A stretch of DNA of 64,000 bases, taken from contig JACEVL010000110.1 of NCBI GenBank assembly GCA_020284085.1, positions 613,501-677,500 on the forward strand. The letters are read 5' to 3'. A program made the translations under genes and the position numbers. The stretch is from Aporrectodea caliginosa. Its lineage: Eukaryota > Annelida > Clitellata > Crassiclitellata > Lumbricidae. This document shows, piece after piece, positions 52,383-64,000 of this stretch (the first letter of the stretch is position 1; every line of letters starts with the position of its first letter). The notes beneath the pieces were generated by a model that was not told the origin of the DNA, did not search any database, and saw only the letters and a list, made by a program, of their open reading frames with translations.

Positions 52383-52804
52383 AGCCACAGGCTAAAAAGT
52401 CAAATCTTGCGACGACTAATTCGATCACTTACAATCATTCAATCGTCATGAAACTTGGCAGATAGACTCGCCCTCGCAGACACTTCATTCTATAAAAATT
52501 TCAGCTCCCAAAAAGGCTAGCTTATAGAATCGGGGACTCAACTTTTCGAATCGGGGAATCCCCTTTTCCGATACGCAGCGTCGCCATTGGCCAGCGTTGC
52601 CATTGGCCGCAACAAAAACGGGCGCTCCCTCATTAAACGCATGCTATGTCGTAAAATGACGCGGATTATTTTCAGAGTACACGTTATAGGATACTAGATG
52701 GATATAGTAAAAAACTTTGTTTTTACGGGCTGTATTTTATTCATCTTGTGACCGTATGGGCTCAGTTTGTTAACACCTACACAATTACAAAAGATGTGAA
52801 GCAC

Positions 52805-53110
52805 TGACACTTAACCTAGCACGAATGGATGGATCCACAGTTTAACGGCAGCTTATGACAACATAGGCCGTTGCCGCCGACAAAGATTATTCTTTGGCAT
52901 ATTACAGCTCAGTTGGCGAATAAATATATCGTCAGTTGAAGACATTTTAAAGGTGTTTAAAGCAGGCATACGATTGCGCATTGCTTAAAGAAAAGGCTTT
53001 AACATCTACTTGACCTTCTCCATGGCAGAAAAAAAAAATTAAACCAGTAGTTTAACATCATCTGTTGCAACAAAGACCGTTCACGTTGATAGGAATAAAT
53101 TGTTTATTTG
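52805..53110 (+). repeat. Repeat C and module A copies
   Basis: 52810-52905 equals 13108-13195. Module A lies at 52920-52985 (GACATTTTAAAGGTGTTTAA). Another C-like phrase (AGTTTAACATCATCTGTTG) is at 53048. Confidence 0.65.
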
Positions 53111-53375
53111 AATATAAATATGTATATTTCGATGTGCATATATCTGTATGTATAATTTGAAGACATATATTTATGCTTATATGATTGTATATTACTATGT
53201 ATATGTATATCTTGCACGTAGTACTACGTACTCGTTAAAAATATTTGGAGAAATAATTATCATATTTATTATATAATAACTATGATAGTTATATAATAAC
53301 TATGATAATTATAATTTTTGAATAATTTATAGTTTATTAATATGCATGTGTATTTGTACATGTAAATGAATATGT

Positions 53376-53468
<93 letters not shown>

Positions 53469-54062
53469 TTAAATGTGTTAACGTGATCCATATGAACCTC
53501 TGCAGCTGAAGTCGATGGAAGTCATGGAACGTTGGATGGAAACGACGCAAAATCAATGACATCATAATTGTTAGCTACAGGTGACGCACTCCCACACACA
53601 CATACACACACACTCACTCATATATACACACAAATGCACACATGCACACATATGCACACACGCACATGTGCACATACTTACACATACACGCACACACATT
53701 ATGCAATCATATACACACACACACACACACACACATGCACACGCACTCTCTCAGATATACACACATATAAACACACACACGCACATGTACACACACTCAT
53801 ACACGCACGCGTATATGCACACACACACACACACACTCATACACAGTACACACAAACACACACGCACATGTACACACACTCACACAAACACGCCCGCGCA
53901 TAATCTCGTGCTCACACATACACACACTCAAAACATATACATACATACACTTATGCACTCACACTCACAAGCACTCATACACACTGTAACACACACATTC
54001 ACACACATTCACACATACATACACACATGCAAACACACAGACACACACACACACACACACGC
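53110..54062 (+). repeat. AT-rich stretch, perfect TG array, then degenerate CA array
   Basis: ATAT/TAATTAT-rich to 53370; (TG)n of about 90 bp at 53377-53467; about 110 bp unique; then 470 bp of ACAC/CATA/CACG repeats (53590-54060). The TG and CA blocks could pair as a large hairpin. Confidence 0.9.
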
Positions 54063-54425
54063 CTTCACCGAGGCCGCCCTCGGTGTTTGCCGACGTCCAT
54101 GATAAACCCTACGGAGCCTAATACCATAATTGAAGGCCAAAGCTGGAGGCCTTTCATTATCTAAGGCCTACCGCTGAGGGCTAATTTTCTAGCGCCTACA
54201 TTGACACAACTGAGACAAGAGCGGAGTTCGGTCGGCAACCGGCAGGTGGCGTTGCGTGCGAGTAAATGCACTCGTCGACCCTCTTGACGTGATATGTAGT
54301 CCCTTAAAAACCGATTCCCTTTGTTAGTATAGGCTCAAAACACGAGATAGATTGCTCGACACGCCTTGTATTGCATTACACAGCGTATACATGCACTGTC
54401 ATCATTCATAACTGACCAGAAGCCA
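54063..54425. other. Unique GC-richer block
   Basis: About 360 bp of non-repetitive sequence with several CpG, including ATAATTGAAGGCC, GGCTAATTTTCTAGCG and GGCAGGTGGCGTTGCG (E-box CAGGTG). It could be a conserved regulatory island. There is no open frame of note. Confidence 0.25.
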
Positions 54426-54429
54426 TACA

Positions 54430-54825
<396 letters not shown>

Positions 54826-55032
54826 GCTGATGCTTGCATAATATAGTGTTATGCTAATCATGTGAACTAACACTGTGGGCACATCTGTTTGTTCTAATCC
54901 TCGAAAGCGATGGCTCTAACTTTCAGCGTTTGTACTCAATTGAATCGAATGACACAATCAACATGAATCCAAACTCTTGATGCTGATAATTATTATATAT
55001 ATATATATATATATATTCCATCGACATTGCAG

Positions 55033-55100
55033 TGACGTCAATGCGACAACTCAGAGGCTATGTCGTCCAAGATACCACAACATAGATATCACAACTAACA
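55033..55100 (+). CDS. Possible 68-nt internal exon
   Basis: Flanked by ATTGCAG (acceptor, after an AT-rich run and TTCC) and A|GTAAGT (perfect donor at 55101). In frame it reads DVNATTQRLCRPRYHNIDIT then TN, beginning at phase 2 and ending at phase 1. It has no recognised domain and no partner exon. The strong donor and open frame are the only evidence, and chance is quite possible. Confidence 0.18.
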
Positions 55101-55254
55101 GTAAGTCTTGTGAGCGATATAATTATCCTGCATGTATATATACTGAATCCTGTATAATATTATATCCTATATGTATAATAGATACAGACTATTTTGGAAC
55201 TGGGTGAAAGGGGAGGAGCAGCAGGGTGTGTGGGATATGAGAGAATAATCATTA

Positions 55255-55620
55255 TTAAGCATATATTAAGCGCCACTACATAATGACCAGGCATCAAGCA
55301 ATGGCGCTGAGCAACTTGAGTGAATGACTTACTAAAGGTTCCTGCACAGTTATCGTCTCAGGGTAGGAGGATCGAACCCGCACTCTCTGCATTAAAAGAA
55401 ATTCGTTGTGATAACCAATTGCCTATCGTGTTTCAGGCTTATATAGCATCGGCTGACGACGTTGTAAAGGTGTCTAAAGCGAGCGCTCTAAACGATCGTC
55501 AGTAGTTTCAAAGTTTAATGTCATCCTTTGGTTTTACGTTTGGAAATATTATGCCACTGGGTTTCATTCTGATATAACATCTGTTGAGAGCGTTTTAAAG
55601 GTTTGTTGAGAAAACGCTCT
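55255..55620 (-). repeat. SINE-2 copy followed by module A copies
   Basis: GCGCCACTACATAATGACC, TCAAGCAATGGCGCTGAGC and AGGATCGAACCCGCACTC are SINE-2 (minus), to about 55400. Plus-orientation module A follows at 55435-55530 (GTTGTAAAGGTGTCTAAAGC) and 55565-55620. Confidence 0.65.
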
Positions 55621-55834
55621 GACCATTATAATGGCCATCGCGTACCTTGCATCGTTTGACAGCGTTTTAGAGGAGGAGGTAGAGAGACAGAGAACGATAC
55701 AGATTCAAAACATGGAAGAGAAATGAAATGTGTATTTTATTGAGAAAAGAATTCTTACAGCAGAAATGAGTTGGCTAGTCCCTGTTTCTGCTCCTCCTCC
55801 TCTTCCTCGCTCTACTCCTACTCCTCACATATAA

Positions 55835-56245
55835 GGATCCTGAGTGGCCGAGTGGGTTTGTGCCCGCTCGTCGCGCCGGCGCCCCGGGTTCGCTTCCCGG
55901 TCGGGTCGGATTATCAGAGATTAATTTCTCGGATCTTTACTGCGGGTGGCTCGGTCGCATTATAAACGTGGAGTACAATACAACACACAATACAACACAT
56001 CACAATACAACTGGGGCGCGGTGGTGTAGGGGTATGTTCGGTGCCTTGCAGCTGGTGGGTTGCGGGTTCGGATCCACCTCAAAGTCGCCGCGTAGGGACC
56101 CTGGGCAAGTCCTTCACTCGCAATTGCTCATGCGCTTCGGCGTGAAACTCCGATTCAGCGTTCGCGCAGTAGTCGGGAGCGCCTCTGAATGGGAAATCTG
56201 GTTGGGGCGCTATAACAAGTGTTCAAATACAATACAATATACAAT
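55835..56245 (+). repeat. Full-length SINE-1, plus orientation (reference copy)
   Basis: First tRNA-like head 55835-55910: A box TGGCCGAGTGG (55845-55855), B box GGTTCGCTTCC (55888-55898). A short body ends in an A/CAATA-rich linker (ACAATACAACACACAATA). The second head starts at 56013: A-box-like TGGTGTAGGGG (56022-56032), B box GGTTCGGATCC (56065-56075). The body GCAAGTCCTTCACTCGCAAT, the tail GGGGCGCTATAACAAG and (CAATA)n at 56226-56248 complete it. It is effectively a dimer of two SINEs. RNA polymerase III transcription would initiate from the first head. Confidence 0.88.
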
Positions 56246-56249
56246 ACAA

Positions 56250-56605
<356 letters not shown>

Positions 56606-56810
56606 TTACGGTCGAATGGTGTGTTGACTGATGTGTTTCGTTTCCATTCGAAGGAGGCGTTCGTTCGTTCCATCGTCCTTGCAAATCCTTTGCGGACTCG
56701 GTTGCTCTCCACTCTATTCCCGGATCAACTGCACCAACGGCGACCATCTTATCTTCGCATCCAGCCACGATCCCATACGTCTACCACCCGCCACCATCTC
56801 CAACTTCTCT
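56606..56810. other. Unique segment between microsatellites
   Basis: About 200 bp, CpG-containing. Open frames extend into it from the flanking repeats but have no family motif. Confidence 0.35.
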
Positions 56811-57950
56811 TCCCTCCACCTCCTCCTCCTCCTTGCACTCCTCTCTCTTTTCTTTTCTTCTCTTTCTTCCTCTGCTCCTTTTCATCATCCTCTTGTCTTT
56901 TTTCATTCTCTTCCAATGCCTCCTCCTTTTCACCTACAGGTTCCTCCTCCTCCTCTTCCTCCTCCTTCTCTTATTCTTCTTCCTCCTCCCTCCTCCTCCT
57001 CCTCTCCTCCCTCCTCCCTCAGAGACAGTTCCTGTGTAGGGACCTGGAGCAAGTCCTTCTCCTAGTCTTCTCCTTTTCCTCCTCTTCCTCCTTCTCCTCC
57101 TCCTCCTTCTCTTATTCCTCCTCCTCCTCCTCCTCCTCCTCATGCTATCCGAATCTTCTTCTCACAGTATCTTCACCTATACTTGCAAGTGTTCGCCTCT
57201 CAAAGTTCCTCATCCAATTCTAATTCATCTTCAGTCTTTTCCTTCCTGCTCCTCAAATCCCTGTTGTTATTGCTCCTCTTTCTATCCTCCTCCTCCTTCT
57301 CCTCTTCCTCCTGTAATGTCTTCCTTTTTTAATCCTACCCAACTACTCCTCCACGTCATCTTATCAGTGTCTCTCACACACTCCTCCTTTCTCTCCACTT
57401 CTTATTCCCGTCCTCTTCCTCCTCCTCCTCCTCTTCCCTCTCCTCTTTCTATCCATACTCACTTTCCTCCATTCCTAATTTCTCATCATCTTAAAAAGGC
57501 ATTTTCCTCATTATCACCTTCACATCCTCATTTTCCTCTTCTTCGTAATCCTTCTCCTTTTTCCTCCACTCCATGCATATTCATCATCCACTTCCTGAAT
57601 ATCACCACCTCCTCGTCTTCTTCTTCATCCTCCTCTTAATCCTCATCCTTTTCCTCAACTCCTTCCTCTTCTCATCCTCACTATCACCTGCTCCTCCTCT
57701 TCTTCTTTTTCTTCTCAATCCTCCCATTTACTGACCTTCACCTCCTCCTTTCTTCTCTTCTTATTCCTCCTCCTCCTCCTCACCATCCTCCTCCTCTTCC
57801 CTCCTCTTTCTCTTTCCTCTTAATCCTCCCATTTACTCACCTTCTCGTCCAATTCATCCTCCCAGTGTCTCCTTTCACATCCTCAGCTTCCTTCCTTCCT
57901 CCAATCCTCATTCCTCATTGCTCTTCCTCTTCCACGACCTGAGCAATGCC
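56811..57950 (+). repeat. 1.1-kb polypyrimidine (CTC/CTT) tract
   Basis: Nearly all C and T on the plus strand with CCTCCTCCT and CTTCTTCTC runs. The short purine-containing islands, such as CCTGTGTAGGGACCTGGAGC at 57030-57050, are few. It is a candidate for triplex/H-DNA formation. Long Ser/Pro/Leu frames are artefacts. Confidence 0.92.
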
Positions 57951-58084
57951 AACCCATCAGCTTTTCGCCTTAACCCCGTAACTTAGGACCGACCGACCGC
58001 CCTTTCTTTCAGCTATTCGGCGCTTAAGCCGGAAGATCTTTCAAGCCATGGGCCACTCCTCGTTAGATTAACCTACATTGTGTT

Positions 58085-58176
58085 CGTTTGTACATATATA
58101 TTTACATATATATTTATATATTTATATATATATATATATTATATATATATATATATATATTTTTATATATATGTTC

Positions 58177-58220
<44 letters not shown>
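58085..58220. repeat. AT microsatellite
   Basis: Three (AT)n blocks with TTTATATA spacers. An inverted SINE-type tail fragment (TTTTGTATAGCGCCGTAAAG) follows at 58224. Confidence 0.93.
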
Positions 58221-58221
<1 letters not shown>

Positions 58222-59140
58222 CATTTTGTATAGCGCCGTAAAGGACCTATAAAAAGCTCTGAATGAGAAAGCGAGTGATGAACGATTTGAATTGCGCTTC
58301 CAATCACAAGGAACATAGACCTTACCTGGCTTTATCATACCTTAACGAACCTTACCTTTCCCTACTGAAGTCACCTTATAATATACCTTATACCTTGCCT
58401 GTCTTGGTTCAACAATTGTCTGTCTGTCTGTTACTCAACTCACGCTTCTGTCTATAATGTCTGACAGCAGAAGAAATTAATGTGGCCACAACGCTCATAG
58501 ATTCGCACATAGCCACAGGTACTTTCTCTTCTTCTGAGGTCTGGAGCACATCTTCTACGTGTCTGAAGGGCGCTATATAAATAAGCGCTTATAAATACAT
58601 CCATTGAATTTCAATTCCAACAAAATCTGAAAAAACACTTACAGCTTGGAGCCAAAGTTGGACAGACTGAGTTAGGACAAAACACAACAATTAAGGTGCA
58701 AGACTATAGTGTGATCGTAAAAGGGCGCTATATAAATGAGTTCTTATAATAATATTGCAACCAGTGAATGTGAGTGTATAAAGCGATTAAAATGGTAATT
58801 TAATTTATTTAGATCAATGCTATATTTTTATCAATTATATATAGATATATAATTATATAGTTACAGTAGTGTCCCTAAGAGTAGACATGAATTTCACCAC
58901 ATCGCAATTACGTCGAGTTCTGTCTTTTCGACCGACGAACCAAAGCGCCACCTAACGGCGTCTAGCGTTAATTTTAACGGTCGTAAAATGATTGCACATC
59001 AGTGGAAAAGCCGTCTCCCTCCTTCCTTCCTTCCATCCTTCGGGGATATTAGATGACCTCATCATCGAAACTGATCTGGAATTTTTTCTGCGATTGTCTG
59101 AACTAGGGCAATGCGCTCTTTCGGTGTTTTCATTTCATCA
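58221..59140. other. Two SINE-tail fragments; otherwise unassigned
   Basis: GGGCGCTATATAAATAAGCG at 58568-58587 and GGGCGCTATATAAATGAGTT at 58723-58742 are plus-orientation tails without a recognisable body. CTTCCTTCC repeats lie at 59018-59040. No gene. Confidence 0.45.
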
Positions 59141-59770
59141 GAATTAAACTCGTATGGTCTGGTATGATCTACGGTCTGGTTTGGCCTTTGGTCTGGTTTA
59201 CAATATGGTCTGCAATTGTCTCCTTCTTTGTTGTGATTTCATCAGACCAGTCGTACAATCTGATATGGCTGACGGTCTGCTTATGGTCTCAGCCTGTATG
59301 TCTTTGTCTATCTGCCTGCCTGTCTGTCCGCCTGTCTCTCTATCTGTCTGTCTGCCTCTCTGCTGTCTGTTTGTCTGTCATCCATCCATCCATCTATTCC
59401 ATCAAACCATCCATCCATCCATCTCCATCAATCCATCCATCTATTCCATCCATCCATTCAACTATTTATTCCAACTATTCGATACTTCCTTCCATCCATC
59501 CATCCATCCATCCATCCATCTATCCACCCACCAATCCACCATCCACCATCCATCCATCCACTCATCCATCCATCCATCCATCCATCCATCCATCCATCCA
59601 TCCATCTATCTATCTATCCATCCATCCATCCATCCATGCATCCATCCATGCATCCATGCATCCATGCATCCATGCATCCATGCATCCATGCATGCATGCA
59701 TCCATCCATCCATCCATCCATCCATCCATCCATCCATCATTACATCCATCCATCCATCTGTCTGTCTGTC
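59140..59770 (+). repeat. GGTCTGGT repeats, then CATC/CATG tetramer array
   Basis: Degenerate (TGGTCTGGTT) units at 59150-59290. TCTG run at 59315-59380. (CATC)n with CATG, TATC and CACC variants from 59380 to 59765. Confidence 0.9.
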
Positions 59771-59870
59771 CGTCTGTCTGTCTATCTGCCCGACTGTTTG
59801 ATATCTGTAGGTCAGTCACTCTTTCTACGTCAGTTCTGATGTCATCAGACAACTTGTACGGTCTTGTATG

Positions 59871-60240
59871 ACCCATGATCTTCCCTACACCGAGTACGAC
59901 CTTTCCTTCCCTATGTCAGGCTAAGCGTACAAGATGTCTAACCCATCCAACAACTCCACCATCTTGGCAAAGTTGGCAGGCCATGCCATCCTGTCAGACT
60001 CGTCAGGTTACGCCATCCGCCAGAATTGGCAGAGCGAGCCATCTGCCGACGGCCAGCGGCGAAAAAAGGCGCACCATAAATCGGCGGCGACGATCGTCTT
60101 CAAACGTTCCGCTTTCCGGTCAAATGCTAATTAGTCTAAAAGGAGTAAATTAAGTCACGGAGGTCGACGCGGGTGGCCTGCCAGCGGACGCCCTCCCCCA
60201 CCGACGCACCTTGAATAATTGATCGGGTGTTTGGAAGAGG
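59871..60240. other. GC-rich unique block
   Basis: Non-repetitive and CpG-rich (GCGAGCCATCTGCCGACGGC, CACCATAAATCGGCGGCG), with homeodomain-like AATGCTAATTAG at 60123-60134 and GAGTAAATTAAG. Two overlapping frames here (59875-60153, 59934-60134) lack recognisable domains. A regulatory island is as likely as coding sequence. Confidence 0.25.
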
Positions 60241-60245
60241 ATCCT

Positions 60246-60253
60246 TGGGGTGG

Positions 60254-60285
<32 letters not shown>

Positions 60286-60293
60286 TGGGTGAG
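60246..60293 (+). repeat. G-quadruplex-capable GGGGT repeats
   Basis: Nine or more G3-G5 runs separated by single T (TGGGGTGGGGTGGGGGTGGG and on). This exceeds the four-run requirement for an intramolecular G-quadruplex on the plus strand. Confidence 0.9.
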
Positions 60294-60399
60294 GCAATTA
60301 AGGACTGGCCCCACTCAGCGCTAGATAAATGGAGATGAAAGCCTTTGAGGAATTAAAAATTAAATTGCCGCCGACGGGTTTAATGACTGCGGTTCGTCT

Positions 60400-60690
60400 T
60401 TGGATGGGTGGCTGGATGAATGACTGCATAGAGGGATGGATAGATGGGTGAGTGGATGGATGGATGAATGGCTGAGGGATTAGTTGTGGATGGATCAATG
60501 GGATAGATGAATGGATGGGTAGGTGAGTGGGTGGATGGATGGATGAATAGATGGGTGGATAGATTACTGGATTGATAGATGTATGGATTAGTGGATGGAT
60601 TGATTAATGAATGTATCGATGGAGGGATCGACGGGTTTATTATTAGATCGATGAATGGAGAGAAGGTGGATAGACGGGTGAACGGGTTGA
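60400..60690 (+). repeat. GGAT/GATG degenerate tetramer array
   Basis: ATGGATGGATGAATGG and related units, the complement-type of the CATC arrays at 59.4 and 63.1 kb but more decayed. Confidence 0.8.
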
Positions 60691-60984
60691 ACTTACTTGG
60701 GAGGGACGTTGCATGGAACCAAAAATGGGGATACACACATTGTAGCCTACTATTTATTGGTGGTTATAGAAGGAAATAAGGAATTAGGAATTGAGTGGAA
60801 GGTTACGTGATTGGGAGTGGTGCATGCGGGACAGCGGATTCATTTATTTAGCGCTGTTTTTGTTCTAAATTGCGTCTCTGTATCTCTGGCCTCTTTTGTC
60901 GATCGACCGTAGACTCAAGACAATGGCTCGTTTCTTGGCAATGGGCCAAGAGACTTCATTTCTCGATTTCATTTTTAGACATGT

Positions 60985-61599
<615 letters not shown>

Positions 61600-61600
<1 letters not shown>

Positions 61601-61880
61601 GCTAAGCGCCACTATCTAATGACCAAGAATCAATCGATGGCGCTGAGCAATTGTGAGTGAAGGTTCATACCGCCGGTCAAATCCGCCTATTTTAATCACC
61701 TATTGCCCAAGGCCCATAATCGCACAATCCCTCTGGAAGATGACATGATTTATTTTATCTCATCTTATCATCTCATCTCATCTCATCTCATCTCATCATA
61801 CACAGTAACCGTCTCAGAAGAGGAGGTTCGAACCTGTAATCCCCACACTACAAGGAGAGCGCTCTAACCATCCAGCGTAT
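61600..61880 (-). repeat. SINE-2 copy with internal insertion of TCATC repeats
   Basis: GCGCCACTATCTAATGACC, TCAATCGATGGCGCTGAGC and GTGAGTGAAGGTTCAT lie at the 3' side. The head complement GGTTCGAACCTGTAATCC and GAGAGCGCTCTAACCATCC lie at 61826-61880. Between them 61670-61795 is foreign, ending in (CATCT)n. Confidence 0.65.
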
Positions 61881-62110
61881 GGATTGAGAGTTCAACGACA
61901 TCTAAGACTTATGGCAAAAACGTCGACAGAAATTATTTTACTAATAATTACTACAAATTGTCGAGATGGTTTAACATGAAATACCGTTTTCAAAGTTGGC
62001 GGTCGCATACTCAATAATGGGTAATGTGTCCCATATTTATATAGTGTCAGTTGATGGCGTTAAAAAGGTGTCAAAGGAGGGCGATCTAAATCAATCAGTA
62101 GTAATGGTAG
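61881..62110 (+). repeat. Repeat C/module A copies
   Basis: GAGAGTTCAACGACATCTAA at 61886 and TTATATAGTGTCAGTTGATG with GTTAAAAAGGTGTCAAAG at 62037-62074. Confidence 0.55.
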
Positions 62111-62325
62111 TTTCAGTTTAACCACACTGTGTGATAATAATAATAATATAAATAATATCTTTTCTTTAATAAGCGCCTGACAAACGCACTGCGCTGTACA
62201 TTTACATGTATTGCAATTTAAATCTTAACTATAATAACAGAACAGACAGCTTTGCAATACAACGGCGCTAATAGCAGCCTCTGAAAGCATATCCGCCCAG
62301 CAGGGGCTCGAACTCAGTACCTCTC

Positions 62326-62335
<10 letters not shown>
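62110..62335 (-). repeat. Repeat B start, then SINE-3 (minus) inserted in it
   Basis: GTTTCAGTTTAACCACACTG (62110) is the beginning of repeat B. It is interrupted at GTGTGATAATAATAATA by the SINE-3 tail and body: GCGCCTGACAAACGCACTGC, AACAGAACAGACAGC and GGGGCTCGAACTCAGTACC. The same repeat B-SINE-3 association occurs at 35.5 kb in the other orientation. Confidence 0.7.
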
Positions 62336-62360
<25 letters not shown>

Positions 62361-62424
62361 TATAACATCAATATATATATATTACCCGTACCTAACATAT
62401 ATATATATATATGTTAGGTGACAA

Positions 62425-62519
<95 letters not shown>

Positions 62520-62600
62520 AGGTAACAATAAATGATATTATTGCATTTTGCTTATATATATATATATATAGATGAATATATATATATATATATATATCAC
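62330..62600. repeat. AT microsatellites with CTAACATAT/ATATGTTAG inverted ends
   Basis: Perfect (AT)n of about 85 bp at 62428-62515 plus shorter blocks. ACCTAACATATATATATATA is mirrored by ATATATATGTTAGGT at 62391-62420 and again at 62514-62523. Confidence 0.93.
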
Positions 62601-62639
62601 ATAGGCAAAAATAAATGTTAATGTTTTAGGTCGCATAGC

Positions 62640-63060
62640 AAGCCTGCTCCATCCATCCACTCACTCATCCATCCCTCCCTCCTCTCAGCGTAATTCTTCA
62701 GAGTCTCTATGATAATAGTCCTCATCAGTTCATCGGGGTCGGCATCGCTCTGAGACGTCGGGTTCAGCGACTGCAGAGTCTGAGGCTGATGCTAAGACCG
62801 ACTGCAGGTCCTATCATCCCTGACCGGGCATTCCTCTCTGGTGCCACGGCAATTTATCTCATCGCCCAGAGCGACGGGCGATGCTCCATTCCAGCCCGCC
62901 AATCCCCTTCCTCTCTCTGCCGCTGTACCTCCTCGGAGACGATTATCTTCACGGCTCCGGACCATTATCAGGACGCAACAGGATCAGCAACGCATCACCT
63001 CACTTAGTCATCTGGACACTACCATCCTCTTCCATCTCTCCAGTCTTAGGTCGCTCCTTC
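62640..63060. other. Unique, CpG-containing block
   Basis: Balanced-composition sequence with two overlapping plus frames of 72 and 204 codons, the latter running into the tetramer array. No recognisable domain or splice-site pair, so it is left uncalled. Confidence 0.3.
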
Positions 63061-63412
63061 CATTCATCTATCCATCCATCCGTCCAGCTATCTGTTCGTA
63101 TTTCCGTCGTACATTTGTCCCTAAGTCCATCCATCTTTTGTGCATCCGTCTATCCATCCATTTATCCATGCATCCATGCATGCATGCATGCATGCATGCA
63201 TCCATCCATCCATCCAATGCATCCATTCATCCATCCATCCATCCATCCATCCATACATCCAATGCATCCATCCATCCATCCATCCATCCATCCATCCATC
63301 CATCCATCCATCCATCCATCCATCCATCCATCCATCCATCCATCCATCCATCCATCCATCCATCCATCCATCCATCCATCCATCCATCCATCCATCCATC
63401 CATCCATCCATA
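63060..63412 (+). repeat. CATC/CATG tetramer microsatellite
   Basis: About 270 bp of near-perfect (ATCC)n from 63137 with a (CATG)n patch at 63173-63200, and CCAATGCATCCATCC interruptions at about 63212 and 63258. An ordinary AT-rich stretch follows to 63835. Confidence 0.96.
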
Positions 63413-63849
63413 CATCACTGCGGACTATTCTTCGCTCCACATTTTAACGACTTAATTTTAAGCCTGCCTGGGCTTTTTAGGTTTGAAATTTTGTGCAGTA
63501 GGTCGTTTAATGATTATGCATAGTAACCAAACCTTGTCAGAAGTGGTCACTGACCAGTGTTTGTAATGCAGCAAATATCCATAATACATACATATATTAT
63601 ATATACATATATGTATATAATTTAATTAATGTGTCATATTATGATACATATGAGAGAAAATAAATTGCAGATATATTATACCTATACATGATTGTATAGC
63701 AATGGGGCACATTAGAAAGTCATATGAAACTATGTCTACTGGATACGCGTATAGATCGCACAGACACATCTATCACCTTGGCAACCGAATTCAAAGCAGG
63801 GAACCATATGGCGACTGTCTCTCTCTTTCTGCAGACGGTTTGATGAATG

Positions 63850-64000
63850 CCTCGTCTGTCTGTCTGTCTGTCTCTGTCTGTCTGTCTCTCTGTCTGTCTG
63901 TCTGATCTCTGTCTCTGTCTCTGTCTCTGGCTCTGTCTCTGTCTCTGTCTCTGTCTCTCTGTCTCTGTCTCTCTGTCTGTCTCTGTCTCTGTCTCTCTTC
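63850..64000 (+). repeat. TCTG/TCTCTG microsatellite, continues past window edge
   Basis: (TCTG)n then (TCTCTG)n to the last base of the window. Confidence 0.95.

Noticed and set aside
53568..54102. His/Thr-rich 173-codon frame
   Set aside because: Translation of a (CA)n array. The 56223-57223 frames are likewise from TG/CA and CTC repeats.
55835..56080. Genuine tRNA genes
   Set aside because: A and B boxes are present, but acceptor and anticodon stems do not pair properly and both heads sit in a dispersed SINE. The same applies to every other tRNA-like head in the window.

Overview
This window reads as nuclear DNA of a multicellular animal, most likely a marine invertebrate outside the insects. 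The reasons are GT-AG split genes, a rhodopsin-type GPCR exon, CR1/L2-like and other non-LTR retrotransposons, tRNA-derived SINEs, piggyBac-, hAT- and Mutator-like DNA elements, a solo LTR, a TTAGGG-type telomeric motif, and very abundant microsatellites. There is no sign of operons, ribosome binding sites, rRNA, genuine tRNA or CRISPR. The species cannot be resolved by eye.

Coding content is sparse. Left edge: a 126-nt exon at 1109-1234 (+) encodes TM6 and the start of TM7 of a peptide-type class A GPCR; its other exons are not visible. Right of centre: a complete three-exon gene on the minus strand (48796 down to 42472). It encodes a predicted secreted 545-residue protein: a signal peptide, a Ser/Thr-rich mucin-like segment and a beta-propeller-like domain. 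Both introns are phase 1 and the joined frame is open throughout. All other protein-like sequence is transposon debris: non-LTR reverse transcriptase fragments at 6888-7052, 25698-25962, 38648-39246 and 51085-51310, and a piggyBac transposase fragment at 18067-18276.

Layout. 0-4.3 kb: SINE-1 copy, GPCR exon and a locally duplicated mosaic of dispersed repeats. 4.3-10 kb: pentamer and tetramer satellites, one possible enhancer (6.35-6.66 kb) and a LINE 3' end. 10-17 kb: minisatellites and SINEs. 17.5-21 kb: four bounded elements (piggyBac relic, a TIR element nested in repeat C, a Mutator-like foldback element, and a TIR element with 16-bp flanking repeats). 22-24 kb: AT microsatellite and two GC-richer unique blocks with transcription-factor-like motifs. 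25-39 kb: dense repeats A, B and C, SINE families 1-3, LINE tails, a TIR element carrying an inverted telomeric hairpin, a hAT-like MITE with a perfect 36-bp palindrome, and an RTE-like LINE fragment. 39-42 kb: repeat F with a LINE inserted in it. 42-49 kb: the secreted-protein gene; its 4-kb intron 2 holds a solo LTR and a TTAA-flanked foldback element carrying YY1-like motifs. 49-64 kb: mostly simple repeats, a 1.1-kb polypyrimidine tract, SINE-1/2/3 copies and a few unique blocks.

Repeats A, B and C (short modules sharing a core like GTTTAACGACA) recur tens of times and fill much of the space between bounded elements. Where a named element interrupts one of these repeats, or a tandem array, the uninterrupted copy shows the empty target site. 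Boundaries given for such elements are therefore well supported from the sequence alone.
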